Counted from the stretch's first letter, positions 1-5,656 are shown. The stretch: 5,892 nucleotides of DNA from Pyrinomonadaceae bacterium (GCA_018060305.1 JAGOWF010000182.1:1-5892), one strand, 5' to 3'. Notes: a model not told the origin generated them from the sequence alone. Numbers and translations: made by a program.

Positions 1-611
1 AGGGCAAAGCCTTCGCGCGAGCGGGCGGTGTGTTCGAGCAGGATCTGGTCGGCTGGGCCGTCGAATCCGACGCGGTGTGTGCCGGGAATGTTGCCGGCGC
101 GGGTGGCCGAGACGGTGAATTCCGATGTGATATGCCGCGAGACGATCTCGTGCAGTTTCAACGCCGTGCCGCTCGGGGCGTCAAGCTTGCGCGAGTGGTG
201 CTGTTCCTCGATAAATGCCTCGTATTGCGTGAACTTGGCAAAAAGCTCCGCGGCGCGTTCGACGATGCGGTAAAAGATATTGACGCCGATCGAGAAATTG
301 GCGCCGAAAACGAATGCTCCGTTGCCGTCGCGAACGATGCTCTCGATGTCTGCACGCTCGCCCTGCCAGCCGGTCGTGCCTTCGACGAGAGGGACGCCCG
401 CGGCGACGCAAGCCTCGACATTCCGACGCACGGCCTCCGCCGTCGTGAAATCGATGGCGACGTCTGCCCCTTTTAGTTTTTCCGCCAGTTGCGCAAACGG
501 CAGACGAGCGTCCGTGTCGTCAATGACGACGGCGACCTCGCGGCCCGCCTCGACCGCGAGCCGTTCGATAAGCCGTCCCATTGCTCCGTATCCGATAAGT
601 GCGATTCTCAT
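1..611 (-). CDS. dapB: 4-hydroxy-tetrahydrodipicolinate reductase (partial, 3' end off the left edge)
   Basis: DapB reduces 4-hydroxy-tetrahydrodipicolinate to tetrahydrodipicolinate with NAD(P)H in cytosolic lysine/diaminopimelate synthesis. About 203 codons are visible from ATG at 611. The N-terminal Rossmann loop reads IGYGAMGR (residues 6-13), followed by DFTT (54-57), GTTGW (78-82) and GANFSIGVN (103-111). The catalytic signature EEQHHSRKLDAPSGTA has the HH pair at residues 138-139 and the lysine at 142, spaced as in E. coli DapB (H159, H160, K163). The visible end, HTARSREGFA, aligns near the family C-terminus, so roughly 30 residues are missing. The segment between the cofactor domain and DFTT is shorter than in the 273-residue E. 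coli enzyme, a compact form known in several phyla. No Shine-Dalgarno sequence precedes the ATG: the 28-base arm of the neighbouring repeat ends (or begins) only five bases away. Identity is very secure. Confidence 0.96.
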   Translation of the reverse strand, partial: MRIALIGYGAMGRLIERLAVEAGREVAVVIDDTDARLPFAQLAEKLKGADVAIDFTTAEAVRRNVEACVAAGVPLVEGTTGWQGERADIESIVRDGNGAFVFGANFSIGVNIFYRIVERAAELFAKFTQYEAFIEEQHHSRKLDAPSGTALKLHEIVSRHITSEFTVSATRAGNIPGTHRVGFDGPADQILLEHTARSREGFA

Positions 612-616
612 TTTAC

Positions 617-644
617 TAACCACATAGAAACATAGAACACATAG
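617..644 (+). repeat. Left arm of inverted repeat bracketing the GxxExxY gene
   Basis: This 28-base arm begins TAACCACATAG and contains ACATAG at 622, 630 and 639, that is at steps of 8 and 9 bases. It matches the reverse complement of 1089-1116 at 25 of 28 positions. The differing positions are 628, 636 and 637, each A here and G in the reverse complement of the other arm. It lies 5 bases from the dapB start codon and forms most of the dapB leader. Confidence 0.9.
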
Positions 645-657
645 CCAAATTAAGGAC

Positions 658-1077
658 CTATTCCTCGGGGAGACTTCGATATATTTCGTTAACCAGAGTT
701 TTCGGTCCGTCCTTGAACAGGTTGACACAATGAAAGTTGAGCAACAAGCCCTTTGGGGCGTTGAGCAGCTTCATATAAGTGAGAAGTTGGGCCTGATGAA
801 TCGGAGCAAATGCTGCGACTGTTTTGAGTTCGACGACGAGGATGTTCTCGACAAGAAAATCACATCGAAGGTCGGTTGTGACCGAAATACCCTTGAATTG
901 GACGGGAACGGTCAGTTCGGACTGAAAGCCAATGTCACGGAGTGAAAACTCGCGTTTCAGGCATTCATGATAGACGCTTTCGAGCAGTCCCGGGCCGATG
1001 GCCTTGTGAACCTCTATAGCCGCCCCCACAACCTGGTAGCTTAGCCGGTCGAGATACTTCTTGGATATCGCAGTCAA
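658..1077 (-). CDS. GxxExxY protein, PD-(D/E)XK nuclease-like family
   Basis: A 139-residue member of the GxxExxY family (PDDEXK_3-like), whose cellular role is not established. The naming motif GLLESVY is at residues 30-36 (G30, E33, Y36). A nuclease-type core follows: D73 in RCDFLVEN, then E83 and K85 in VVELKT (the D...ExK pattern), and Q97 with Y101 in QAQLLTYM, like the QxxxY motif of RecB-type nucleases. All expected catalytic residues are present, so the protein may be active. The likely start is TTG at 1077, preceded by a weak purine stretch (AAGAAAG); the frame is open further upstream through the repeat arm, but no ATG or GTG is found there. It follows the M20 gene by 28 bases in the same direction and is enclosed by inverted-repeat arms. 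No signal peptide or membrane segment is visible. The family call is secure; function is unknown. Confidence 0.88.
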   Translation of the reverse strand: MTAISKKYLDRLSYQVVGAAIEVHKAIGPGLLESVYHECLKREFSLRDIGFQSELTVPVQFKGISVTTDLRCDFLVENILVVELKTVAAFAPIHQAQLLTYMKLLNAPKGLLLNFHCVNLFKDGPKTLVNEIYRSLPEE

Positions 1078-1088
1078 ATTCTTTCTTA

Positions 1089-1116
1089 CTATGTGCCCTA
1101 TGTTCCTATGTGGTTA
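1089..1116 (-). repeat. Right arm of inverted repeat bracketing the GxxExxY gene
   Basis: Read on the minus strand this arm begins TAACCACATAG and repeats ACATAG three times, like the arm at 617-644. It overlaps the 3' end of the M20 gene: the last two threonine codons and the TAG stop (1106-1108) of that gene are repeat sequence. The other end lies 11 bases before the TTG start of the GxxExxY gene. Confidence 0.9.
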
Positions 1117-2077
1117 ACAGCCGTTTCGCTAGCTTGGTGTATAGGCTTACCGCGTCTTCGAGATCTTTCTTCAAAACAAACTCGTCTTTTGTATGCGCGA
1201 CCAGGATCGAACCGGGGCCGAGGAGGAGTGGTTGGCCCCAGTTTGTCAGGTACGGAATGTCGGTCGTGAATCGCACGGTCTTTTGTTTGAACCCGTCAAC
1301 GGCGATCATCTTGACGGGTTCGCTGCACGACAACACCTCGATCTCGCCGCGGCCGCGAATGACGTTTAGCAGAGCGTCCTCAATGATCGCTCGCGGTGTC
1401 GTCAGGCGGATCAGGAGGCCGGCTTCGGCGGTGGGCGGTATGACATTCAGGGCCGCGCCGCCCCCGATAGTGCCGATGTTGACGGTCGTCTCGCCGTAGA
1501 AATCATCGCTGGGAAAGCGCGTGTGCCGCACGTCGTCGAGAATGTCGAGCAGTTTCTCAATTGCCGAATCGCCCTGCTCGGGATATGCCGAATGCGCGGC
1601 CTTGCCGGTCGTTTTGATCCTTAGGCGGAACGAGCCTTTCGAGCCTATTGCAAGGTCGTTGTCCGTCGGCTCGCCGTTGATCATATATTCGCATTTTACA
1701 GCGAGCGGATGATCGTTAGCCGCACGGGCACCGGTCGATGATGCCTCTTCCTCGACGGTATAAAGAAGCCCGATATCCTCCACCCCTTCACTTCTCAATT
1801 CCTCCGCCGCCGTGATCTGGGCGGCAATGATGCCCTTGGCATCGCAGGAGCCACGGCCATAGATCTTCTCATCGTCCTCGGTCGGCGGTATAAATGGCGG
1901 AACGGTGTCGAGATGCGTCGAAAACCATACTCGCGGCGTGTCATTGAGGGACGCGATGACATTACTTTGGCTTTTCGAGACGGGCTGCAGCTCGACGGCC
2001 CAGCCGAGCGATCCCAGATGGTCGCGCAGCCAAGATGCGACCGCTTCTTCATCGCCGGACACGGACGGGATAGACAT
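1106..2077 (-). CDS. M20-family metallo-deacylase (ArgE/LysK/DapE group)
   Basis: A two-zinc amidohydrolase of the M20 family, which removes N-acyl groups from amino-acid intermediates in the cytosol. From ATG 2077 it has 323 residues. Metal and catalytic residues are all visible: H55 and D57 in STHLDTVP, D79 in GRGSCDAKG, the E109-E110 pair in TVEEE, E136 in GEPT, and H295 in GPGSILVAHTKDEF. The lid/dimerisation domain starts near residue 147 and has the conserved GKAAHSAYP histidine (H162). The GEPT and GPGSI...AH...DE motifs resemble acetylornithine deacetylase ArgE and LysK more than DapE. The neighbours lysC and dapB favour a role in lysine/diaminopimelate synthesis, so the substrate is open. 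It is somewhat shorter than E. coli ArgE (about 380). A strong ribosome site suggests the real start is an ATC codon at 2107, adding ten residues (DLFELTKQL-type lead). Its stop codon lies inside a repeat arm. Confidence 0.9.
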   Translation of the reverse strand: MSIPSVSGDEEAVASWLRDHLGSLGWAVELQPVSKSQSNVIASLNDTPRVWFSTHLDTVPPFIPPTEDDEKIYGRGSCDAKGIIAAQITAAEELRSEGVEDIGLLYTVEEEASSTGARAANDHPLAVKCEYMINGEPTDNDLAIGSKGSFRLRIKTTGKAAHSAYPEQGDSAIEKLLDILDDVRHTRFPSDDFYGETTVNIGTIGGGAALNVIPPTAEAGLLIRLTTPRAIIEDALLNVIRGRGEIEVLSCSEPVKMIAVDGFKQKTVRFTTDIPYLTNWGQPLLLGPGSILVAHTKDEFVLKKDLEDAVSLYTKLAKRLLTT

Positions 2078-2114
2078 CAGTTGTTTTGTCAGTTCAAAAA
2101 GATCGATACGCTTA

Positions 2115-2121
2115 CTCCTTT
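2115..2121 (-). promoter_or_regulatory. Shine-Dalgarno sequence for the M20 gene
   Basis: AAAGGAG on the minus strand begins five bases after the lysC stop codon. Seven bases further on is an in-frame ATC (2107-2105), a textbook spacing. The first in-frame ATG (2077) is 37 bases away, too far for this site, and has no purine-rich stretch of its own. No in-frame ATG, GTG or TTG lies between them. This is the best ribosome site in the window and points to initiation at ATC, or to a base error or mutation in an original ATG. Confidence 0.65.
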
Positions 2122-2126
2122 CGCGA

Positions 2127-3491
2127 TCAGAAGAACTCGGCGTGGAGCCGTTTTATAACATCGGGAACCGATGCTTCCTCGACAACGAATGTCAGGTTTA
2201 CTGCTGACGCACCGTGCGAAACCAGCGCGATATGTACGTCGTGAATGGTCGAGAATATCTTTGACCCAAGCCCTGTCGATGCACGCAGGCCTTCGCCTAC
2301 CACACAGATGACGGCGTAGCCGGGGTCGATCTCTACATCGCCGAGACGCTCGAGTTCGGGCACGATCTTGTCGAGCTCGCTCGTATTATCGAGCGTCAGG
2401 GCGATCGATACTTCCGAGGTCGAGATGACGTCGATCACAGTGCGAAAACGCTCAAACACCTGAAACACCGCGCTCATAAAACCGTAGCTGCCCAGTTTTC
2501 GTGCTGACGATATGCGCAGTATCGTAATGCTTTTTTTGTGGGCGATGGACTTGATCCTGTCAGGCGTTTGAGCGGGATCGGCCAACACCATCGTGCCGGT
2601 AACTTCGGGCTCGAATGTATTGCAGACACGAACCGGGATCGCGCTGTCAACGGCGGGCTTTATCGTCTTTGGATGCAATACTTTAGCACCAAAATATGCC
2701 AGCTCGGCGGCCTCCTCGTAGGACAAAACAGGTATCGTCCGCGCGTCGTCGCATATTCGCGGATCGCAGGTCATCACGCCGGTCACGTCGGTCCATATCT
2801 GCAATTCGGCTGCATCGAGGGCCGCTGCCACAATGGCCGCCGAAAAGTCCGAGCCGCCACGGCCTAGGGTCGTCGTCTCGCCGGCGCGACTTGCCGCGAT
2901 GAATCCGCCCATGATCGGCACCTCGCCTGCCGCGATCAGCGGCCCAAGCTCGACTCTGACCAATTCGTTTGTCTCGTCAACTATCGGCTGCGCGGCACCG
3001 TATTCGTCGTCGGTAACGATCAGCCGACGTGAATCGACCTGACGCGCTTTGATGCCCTTTGTCTTGAGGACCTCGCTGAGGAGCCGCGACGACAACTGTT
3101 CGCCGTATGCCTGGATCGCGTCGCGCAGCATTGCAAGCGGCAGGCTGCGACGTGACACGCGCATCAGCAGATCGGCCAATTCACCGCGAGCCAGATCAAG
3201 CTCGCCGTTGAACAGGTTAGGTCCGACGTCGGGAATAAAGTGTTTTGATACCTCAAGATGCCTGTCAAAGTGCGGTTCGAGCGATGCGAATGCCGCGGCA
3301 AAATCGCCTTTTTTTGCGATATCGAATGCCGAGAGCAATGCGTCGGTGACCTTTGTCATCGCCGATACGACAACGACGGGGCGGCGGTCGATCAGGGATC
3401 CTACGATGCCGCAGACGCGCTCAAAGGCGGCCACGTCGCCCACCGACGTTCCGCCAAATTTCATTACGGTTGGTGCCAGGTTTTCACCCAC
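2127..3491 (-). CDS. lysC: Aspartate kinase, monofunctional, with two ACT domains
   Basis: Aspartokinase makes 4-phospho-aspartate from aspartate and ATP, the first step towards lysine, threonine and methionine. The 454 residues match the E. coli LysC type (449 residues). The kinase domain (about 10-300) shows KFGGTSV (11-17), TTTLGRGGSDF (206-216), WTDV (233-236), DPR (243-245) and FGAKVLHP (267-274). The ACT regulatory domains follow at roughly 320-385, including TSEVSIALTLD (358-368), and 393-454. The close match to the lysine-binding ACT1 segment of E. coli LysC suggests lysine feedback control, an inference only. No homoserine dehydrogenase domain is fused. The chosen start is GTG at 3491 with only a weak AGAG upstream; ATG at 3464 (nine residues later, just before KFGG) is a possible alternative. 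It ends 19 bases before the proposed ATC start of the M20 gene, so these two are very probably co-transcribed. Confidence 0.96.
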   Translation of the reverse strand: MGENLAPTVMKFGGTSVGDVAAFERVCGIVGSLIDRRPVVVVSAMTKVTDALLSAFDIAKKGDFAAAFASLEPHFDRHLEVSKHFIPDVGPNLFNGELDLARGELADLLMRVSRRSLPLAMLRDAIQAYGEQLSSRLLSEVLKTKGIKARQVDSRRLIVTDDEYGAAQPIVDETNELVRVELGPLIAAGEVPIMGGFIAASRAGETTTLGRGGSDFSAAIVAAALDAAELQIWTDVTGVMTCDPRICDDARTIPVLSYEEAAELAYFGAKVLHPKTIKPAVDSAIPVRVCNTFEPEVTGTMVLADPAQTPDRIKSIAHKKSITILRISSARKLGSYGFMSAVFQVFERFRTVIDVISTSEVSIALTLDNTSELDKIVPELERLGDVEIDPGYAVICVVGEGLRASTGLGSKIFSTIHDVHIALVSHGASAVNLTFVVEEASVPDVIKRLHAEFF

Positions 3492-3504
3492 GATTACTCT
3501 GTAA

Positions 3505-3533
3505 AATTAAAGCAAATCGCGGAATTAAGCAAA
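3505..3533 (+). repeat. Degenerate direct repeat in the lysC leader
   Basis: AATTAAAGCAAA at 3505 recurs as AATTAAGCAAA at 3523, 18 bases later, which is twice the 9-base step of the adjacent palindrome. It may be a decayed outward extension of that palindrome, filling the rest of the gap up to the lysC start codon. The region is AT-rich and could hold a promoter, but no convincing -35/-10 pair was found. Confidence 0.35.
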
Positions 3534-3618
3534 GAATTGCCCGCGAAACAAGCGAAATACGCGAAAACCAAGGAGCTCTTCCTTTCGCAGCTTTTCGCGT
3601 GTTTCGCGGGCAATTCTT
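3532..3618. repeat. Palindromic 9-base-periodic repeat (GCGAAA type)
   Basis: A 19-base arm beginning AAGAATTGCCCGCG at 3532-3550 is perfectly complementary to 3600-3618, and pairing continues imperfectly inwards. GCGAAA occurs at 3543, 3552 and 3561 (steps of exactly 9), and its complement TTTCGC at 3583, 3593 and 3602. The unit fills most of the gap between the cysteine-synthase-like gene, whose stop codon is one base away, and lysC. It would form a strong hairpin in the transcript. There is no clean run of Ts straight after the stem, so it is not a standard terminator, though it could still protect or separate the two transcript parts. Confidence 0.88.
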
Positions 3619-3619
3619 C

Positions 3620-4729
3620 TTAGGCCCTTTGCGACGCGCCGGTGTCAACACGGCCGATCGTCTGGTAGCCGAAGAGTTCGACGTGCGGCGAGAGATATCC
3701 CGGCTTTGCCGCCTCGTCGCGGACGAGGTCGGTGCTGAGGTATTTTTTGTTGTCGTCGGCAAAGACGGTCGCGACGACGGCGTCGCTGCCGAGGCTCTCC
3801 ATGGCGATAAGGGCGCCGAGAAAGTTTGCTCCCGACGAGATGCCGACGGCCAAGCCAAGCCTTCTTGCCAGCTTCTGAGCCATCAGTATCGAATCGCCGT
3901 CCGAGACCGAGATGATGTCGTCGAGCTTGCTAAGATCGCAGATCGCGGGGATGAATTCGTCCGAAATGCCCTGGATGCGATGGCTGCCGACCTTGTGGCC
4001 GGTCGAGAGCGTGGGCGACTCGGCAGGTTCGAGCGGATGAAGCTTAATGTCCGGATTCTTTTCCCGAAAATATGCCGCGCAACCCATGATCGTGCCGCCC
4101 GTGCCGACGCCCGCGATAAAGGCGTCGGGCTCAAAGCCGAGGGTGCCTAGTTGCGACCATATCTCCGGGGCGGTCGTCGCATAGTGTGCCTCTGCGTTGG
4201 CAAAATTTGAGAACTGATGCGGCAGAAACGTGCGTCCCTTGTCGCATCGATGGGCATCGGCCATCTCGATACTCCCGAGAAAGCCGCCCTCGTCACGGCT
4301 GACGAGCGTCACATCAGCGCCGTAACTCTTGATCAGCGAGATGCGCTCCTGGCTCATCCACTCGGGCATAAATATGTGGACAGGATTGCCGAATGCGTGG
4401 CCCAAGGCGGCGAAAGCGATCCCTGTATTTCCGCTCGTAGCCTCGGCGATGACCTCGCCCTTGCGTATCTGGCCGTCTCGATAAGCTGAGCGAAGGATGT
4501 GAAATGCCATCCGATCCTTGATGCTCCCGGACAGGTTGAGGTGCTCGGCCTTGGCAAAGACCGTTCGGCGTTGGCCCTTAAAATGACAATGCACCGCGAG
4601 CAGCGGCGTGTTGCCAATCAGGCTCTCGACGTATGTCGCACTGACAGGCAGCGAGCTGAAGCTCTGTTGAAAATCGCAGAGGCTGTTGGTATTCATCTCT
4701 TGGCCAAGATCGGCCTTGTTAGCTTTCAT
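3620..4729 (-). CDS. Cysteine-synthase-like PLP-dependent enzyme (fold type II)
   Basis: A member of the cysteine synthase / cystathionine beta-synthase family, which uses pyridoxal phosphate for beta-replacement on activated serine; cysteine formation from O-acetylserine or O-phosphoserine is the likely reaction. The 369 residues carry IGNTPLL (38-44), the PLP lysine K71 in NLSGSIKDR (65-73), the TSGNTG substrate loop (98-103), the phosphate-binding GVGTGGT (207-213), RIQGISDEFIP (251-261) and GISSGAN (296-302), which holds the serine near the pyridine nitrogen. There is no C-terminal CBS domain. About 30 residues precede the family's usual start; ATG 4729 and ATG 4696 (residue 12) are both possible, and neither has a good ribosome site. 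It follows the SDR gene by 44 bases. Exact substrate is not shown by sequence, so no gene symbol is given. Confidence 0.88.
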   Translation of the reverse strand: MKANKADLGQEMNTNSLCDFQQSFSSLPVSATYVESLIGNTPLLAVHCHFKGQRRTVFAKAEHLNLSGSIKDRMAFHILRSAYRDGQIRKGEVIAEATSGNTGIAFAALGHAFGNPVHIFMPEWMSQERISLIKSYGADVTLVSRDEGGFLGSIEMADAHRCDKGRTFLPHQFSNFANAEAHYATTAPEIWSQLGTLGFEPDAFIAGVGTGGTIMGCAAYFREKNPDIKLHPLEPAESPTLSTGHKVGSHRIQGISDEFIPAICDLSKLDDIISVSDGDSILMAQKLARRLGLAVGISSGANFLGALIAMESLGSDAVVATVFADDNKKYLSTDLVRDEAAKPGYLSPHVELFGYQTIGRVDTGASQRA

Positions 4730-4773
4730 AAACTATTTCAGCACGCGATAAATATGCGGCGGATCATATTCCG

Positions 4774-5553
4774 CTATCCGCAGAGAACGGCACCGCCGTT
4801 GATGTTGAGGATCTCGCCCGTGATGTGACGCGACCAGTCGGAAAGCAGGAAGCAGATCGACAACGCGACATCGTCGGTCGTGGCAATGCGTTTGAGCGGG
4901 ATCGAATCGATGACGCTCTGCTCGTATTCGCTGTCGTCAAAAACCGGCCTGACCATCGCGGTCTCGATCCAGCCCGGCGCGACGGCGTTAACCCGGATCT
5001 TTGGCGCAAGTTCACAGGCAAGGGCCTTTGTGAATGAAATCATGCCGCCTTTGCTCGCAGAGTAATTCGAATAGTTCGCCTCGCCTCGCTGGCCCGATGT
5101 GGATGAGACCATAACGATCGCCGCCGAATCGCGTCTCTTCATCGCCGGCGTGCATGCCTTGACCGAGGCCCACGCAGATTTGAGATTGGTGTTGATGACC
5201 TTAGTCCAAAGCTCCTCTGACATCTCCTCGATCGGGGCTCCGTCCCAGACCCCGGCGTTGCAGACGAGATAGTCGATACCGCCAAACTGGTCGAGAGCGG
5301 TTTTGGCAACGGCCTGCGCGCCGGAGAATTCTGACACGTCAGCCGCGACCGAAACGGCCCCAACGCCCTTTGCCTTGCACATGCTGACCGTCTCTGCGGC
5401 CTCGGCATCGTTACGCAGATAATTGACGACAACATTCGCGCCGCCCTCGGCGAGCCGTAACGCGACGGCGCGCCCGACACCGCGCGAAGCGCCGGTGACG
5501 ACGGCGGTCTTGCCGGCGAAGATGTTATTCGGAAGTCCGACATTCTCATTCAT
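4774..5553 (-). CDS. SDR-family NAD(P)-dependent oxidoreductase (FabG-like)
   Basis: A classical short-chain dehydrogenase/reductase of 259 residues, the usual size. The cofactor loop is TGASRGVG (20-27); D72-V73 and NAG (99-101) follow. The catalytic tetrad is complete: N123, S151, Y164 and K168 in the YSASK motif. The PGW segment after the active site and the C-terminal GEILNINGG also fit FabG-type 3-oxoacyl-ACP reductases. The arginine in TGASRG suggests NADPH preference. Many SDRs with this pattern act on other substrates, and the neighbours do not include fatty-acid genes, so fabG is not assigned. The ATG at 5553 lacks a clear Shine-Dalgarno sequence and lies 12 bases from the palindrome at 5566. 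It is the first gene of the minus-strand run and is divergent from the acyl-CoA synthetase gene. Confidence 0.92.
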   Translation of the reverse strand: MNENVGLPNNIFAGKTAVVTGASRGVGRAVALRLAEGGANVVVNYLRNDAEAAETVSMCKAKGVGAVSVAADVSEFSGAQAVAKTALDQFGGIDYLVCNAGVWDGAPIEEMSEELWTKVINTNLKSAWASVKACTPAMKRRDSAAIVMVSSTSGQRGEANYSNYSASKGGMISFTKALACELAPKIRVNAVAPGWIETAMVRPVFDDSEYEQSVIDSIPLKRIATTDDVALSICFLLSDWSRHITGEILNINGGAVLCG

Positions 5554-5559
5554 TTCGGA

Positions 5560-5638
5560 TATTTTGCCACGAATTACACGAATGACACGAATTCAGACTC
5601 TTTTCATTTGTGTCATTCGTGTAATTCGTGGCTATTTT
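5560..5638. repeat. TATTTT direct repeats flanking the palindrome (possible target-site duplication)
   Basis: TATTTT occupies 5560-5565 directly before the palindrome and 5633-5638 directly after it, in the same orientation and with no gap on either side. Perfect six-base flanking repeats that abut both ends of an inverted repeat are the usual mark of transposition. The sequence is AT-rich, so a chance match is possible but not very likely at exactly these positions. Confidence 0.5.
5566..5632. repeat. Palindromic 9-base-periodic repeat (CACGAAT type)
   Basis: The arm 5566-5588, beginning GCCACGAATTACACG, is perfectly complementary to 5610-5632 over 23 bases, and the pairing extends to 28 bases with two mismatches (5566-5593 with 5605-5632). 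CACGAAT stands at 5568, 5577 and 5586, exactly 9 bases apart; its complement ATTCGTG stands at 5624 and 5615, with a one-base variant ATTTGTG at 5606. The loop is about 11 bases. The unit takes up most of the 110-base gap between two divergent genes, so their promoters must overlap or border it. Confidence 0.92.
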
Positions 5639-5648
5639 CTTTTCGTGG

Positions 5649-5656
5649 TATAAAAT
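5649..5656 (+). promoter_or_regulatory. Possible -10 element for the acyl-CoA synthetase gene
   Basis: TATAAAAT is close to a sigma-70 -10 box and is 7 bases upstream of the ATG at 5664, which would give a transcript with almost no leader. This agrees with the absence of a ribosome site before the ATG. No good -35 box is found at 16-18 bases; that position falls in the right arm of the palindrome (TTCGTG). Weakly supported. Confidence 0.3.

Larger units (their letters stand above)
617..1116. mobile_element. Candidate repeat-gene-repeat cassette carrying a GxxExxY nuclease-like gene
   Basis: A 500-base unit is bounded by 28-base imperfect inverted repeats (25/28 matching) and contains one complete gene, 658-1077. 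It sits between the M20 gene and dapB, which otherwise look like adjacent operon members. A sample of the interior (721-960) has 116 G+C in 240 bases (48%). Samples of neighbouring genes gave 37/60 (301-360), 44/60 (361-420), 29/60 (1921-1980) and 42/60 (2881-2940), so the unit is on the low side but not outside the local range. If the boundary is placed at ACCACATAG, a TA dinucleotide lies outside both ends, which is too short to prove a target duplication. No transposase is recognised. Mobility is inferred from the architecture only. Confidence 0.5.

Noticed and set aside
730..945. A plus-strand frame of 71 codons opposite the GxxExxY gene
   Set aside because: The minus-strand frame carries the GxxExxY and nuclease motifs; the opposite frame shows none.
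617..1116. CRISPR-like or toxin-antitoxin interpretation of the GxxExxY cassette
   Set aside because: Repeats are inverted and only two, with no spacers, and there is just one gene with no small partner frame.
615..1118. AC or TA dinucleotides outside both arms of the GxxExxY cassette as a target-site duplication
   Set aside because: Two matching bases occur easily by chance and the exact boundary is uncertain, so this was not used as evidence of transposition.
3501..3530. Possible promoter for lysC in the AT-rich leader (TTGCTT, 17 bases, TAATTT)
   Set aside because: Each hexamer matches only half of the sigma-70 consensus, as expected by chance in AT-rich sequence.
3353..4150. A long plus-strand reading frame of 265 codons
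   Set aside because: It lies opposite lysC and the cysteine-synthase-like gene, both of which have full catalytic motifs. Its sequence is low-complexity and rich in arginine and alanine, as expected for an antisense shadow in GC-rich DNA.
4759..4774. Short inverted repeat GCGGA/TCCGC just after the SDR gene
   Set aside because: A five-base stem with a six-base loop and no T run is too weak to call a terminator; it also overlaps the last base of the stop codon.
5423..5653. A plus-strand reading frame ending in ITRMTRI and VIRVIRG peptides
   Set aside because: It is the complement of the SDR gene followed by the translated palindrome; its repetitive peptide is explained by the 9-base repeat. 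Peptides of this kind are common false gene calls.
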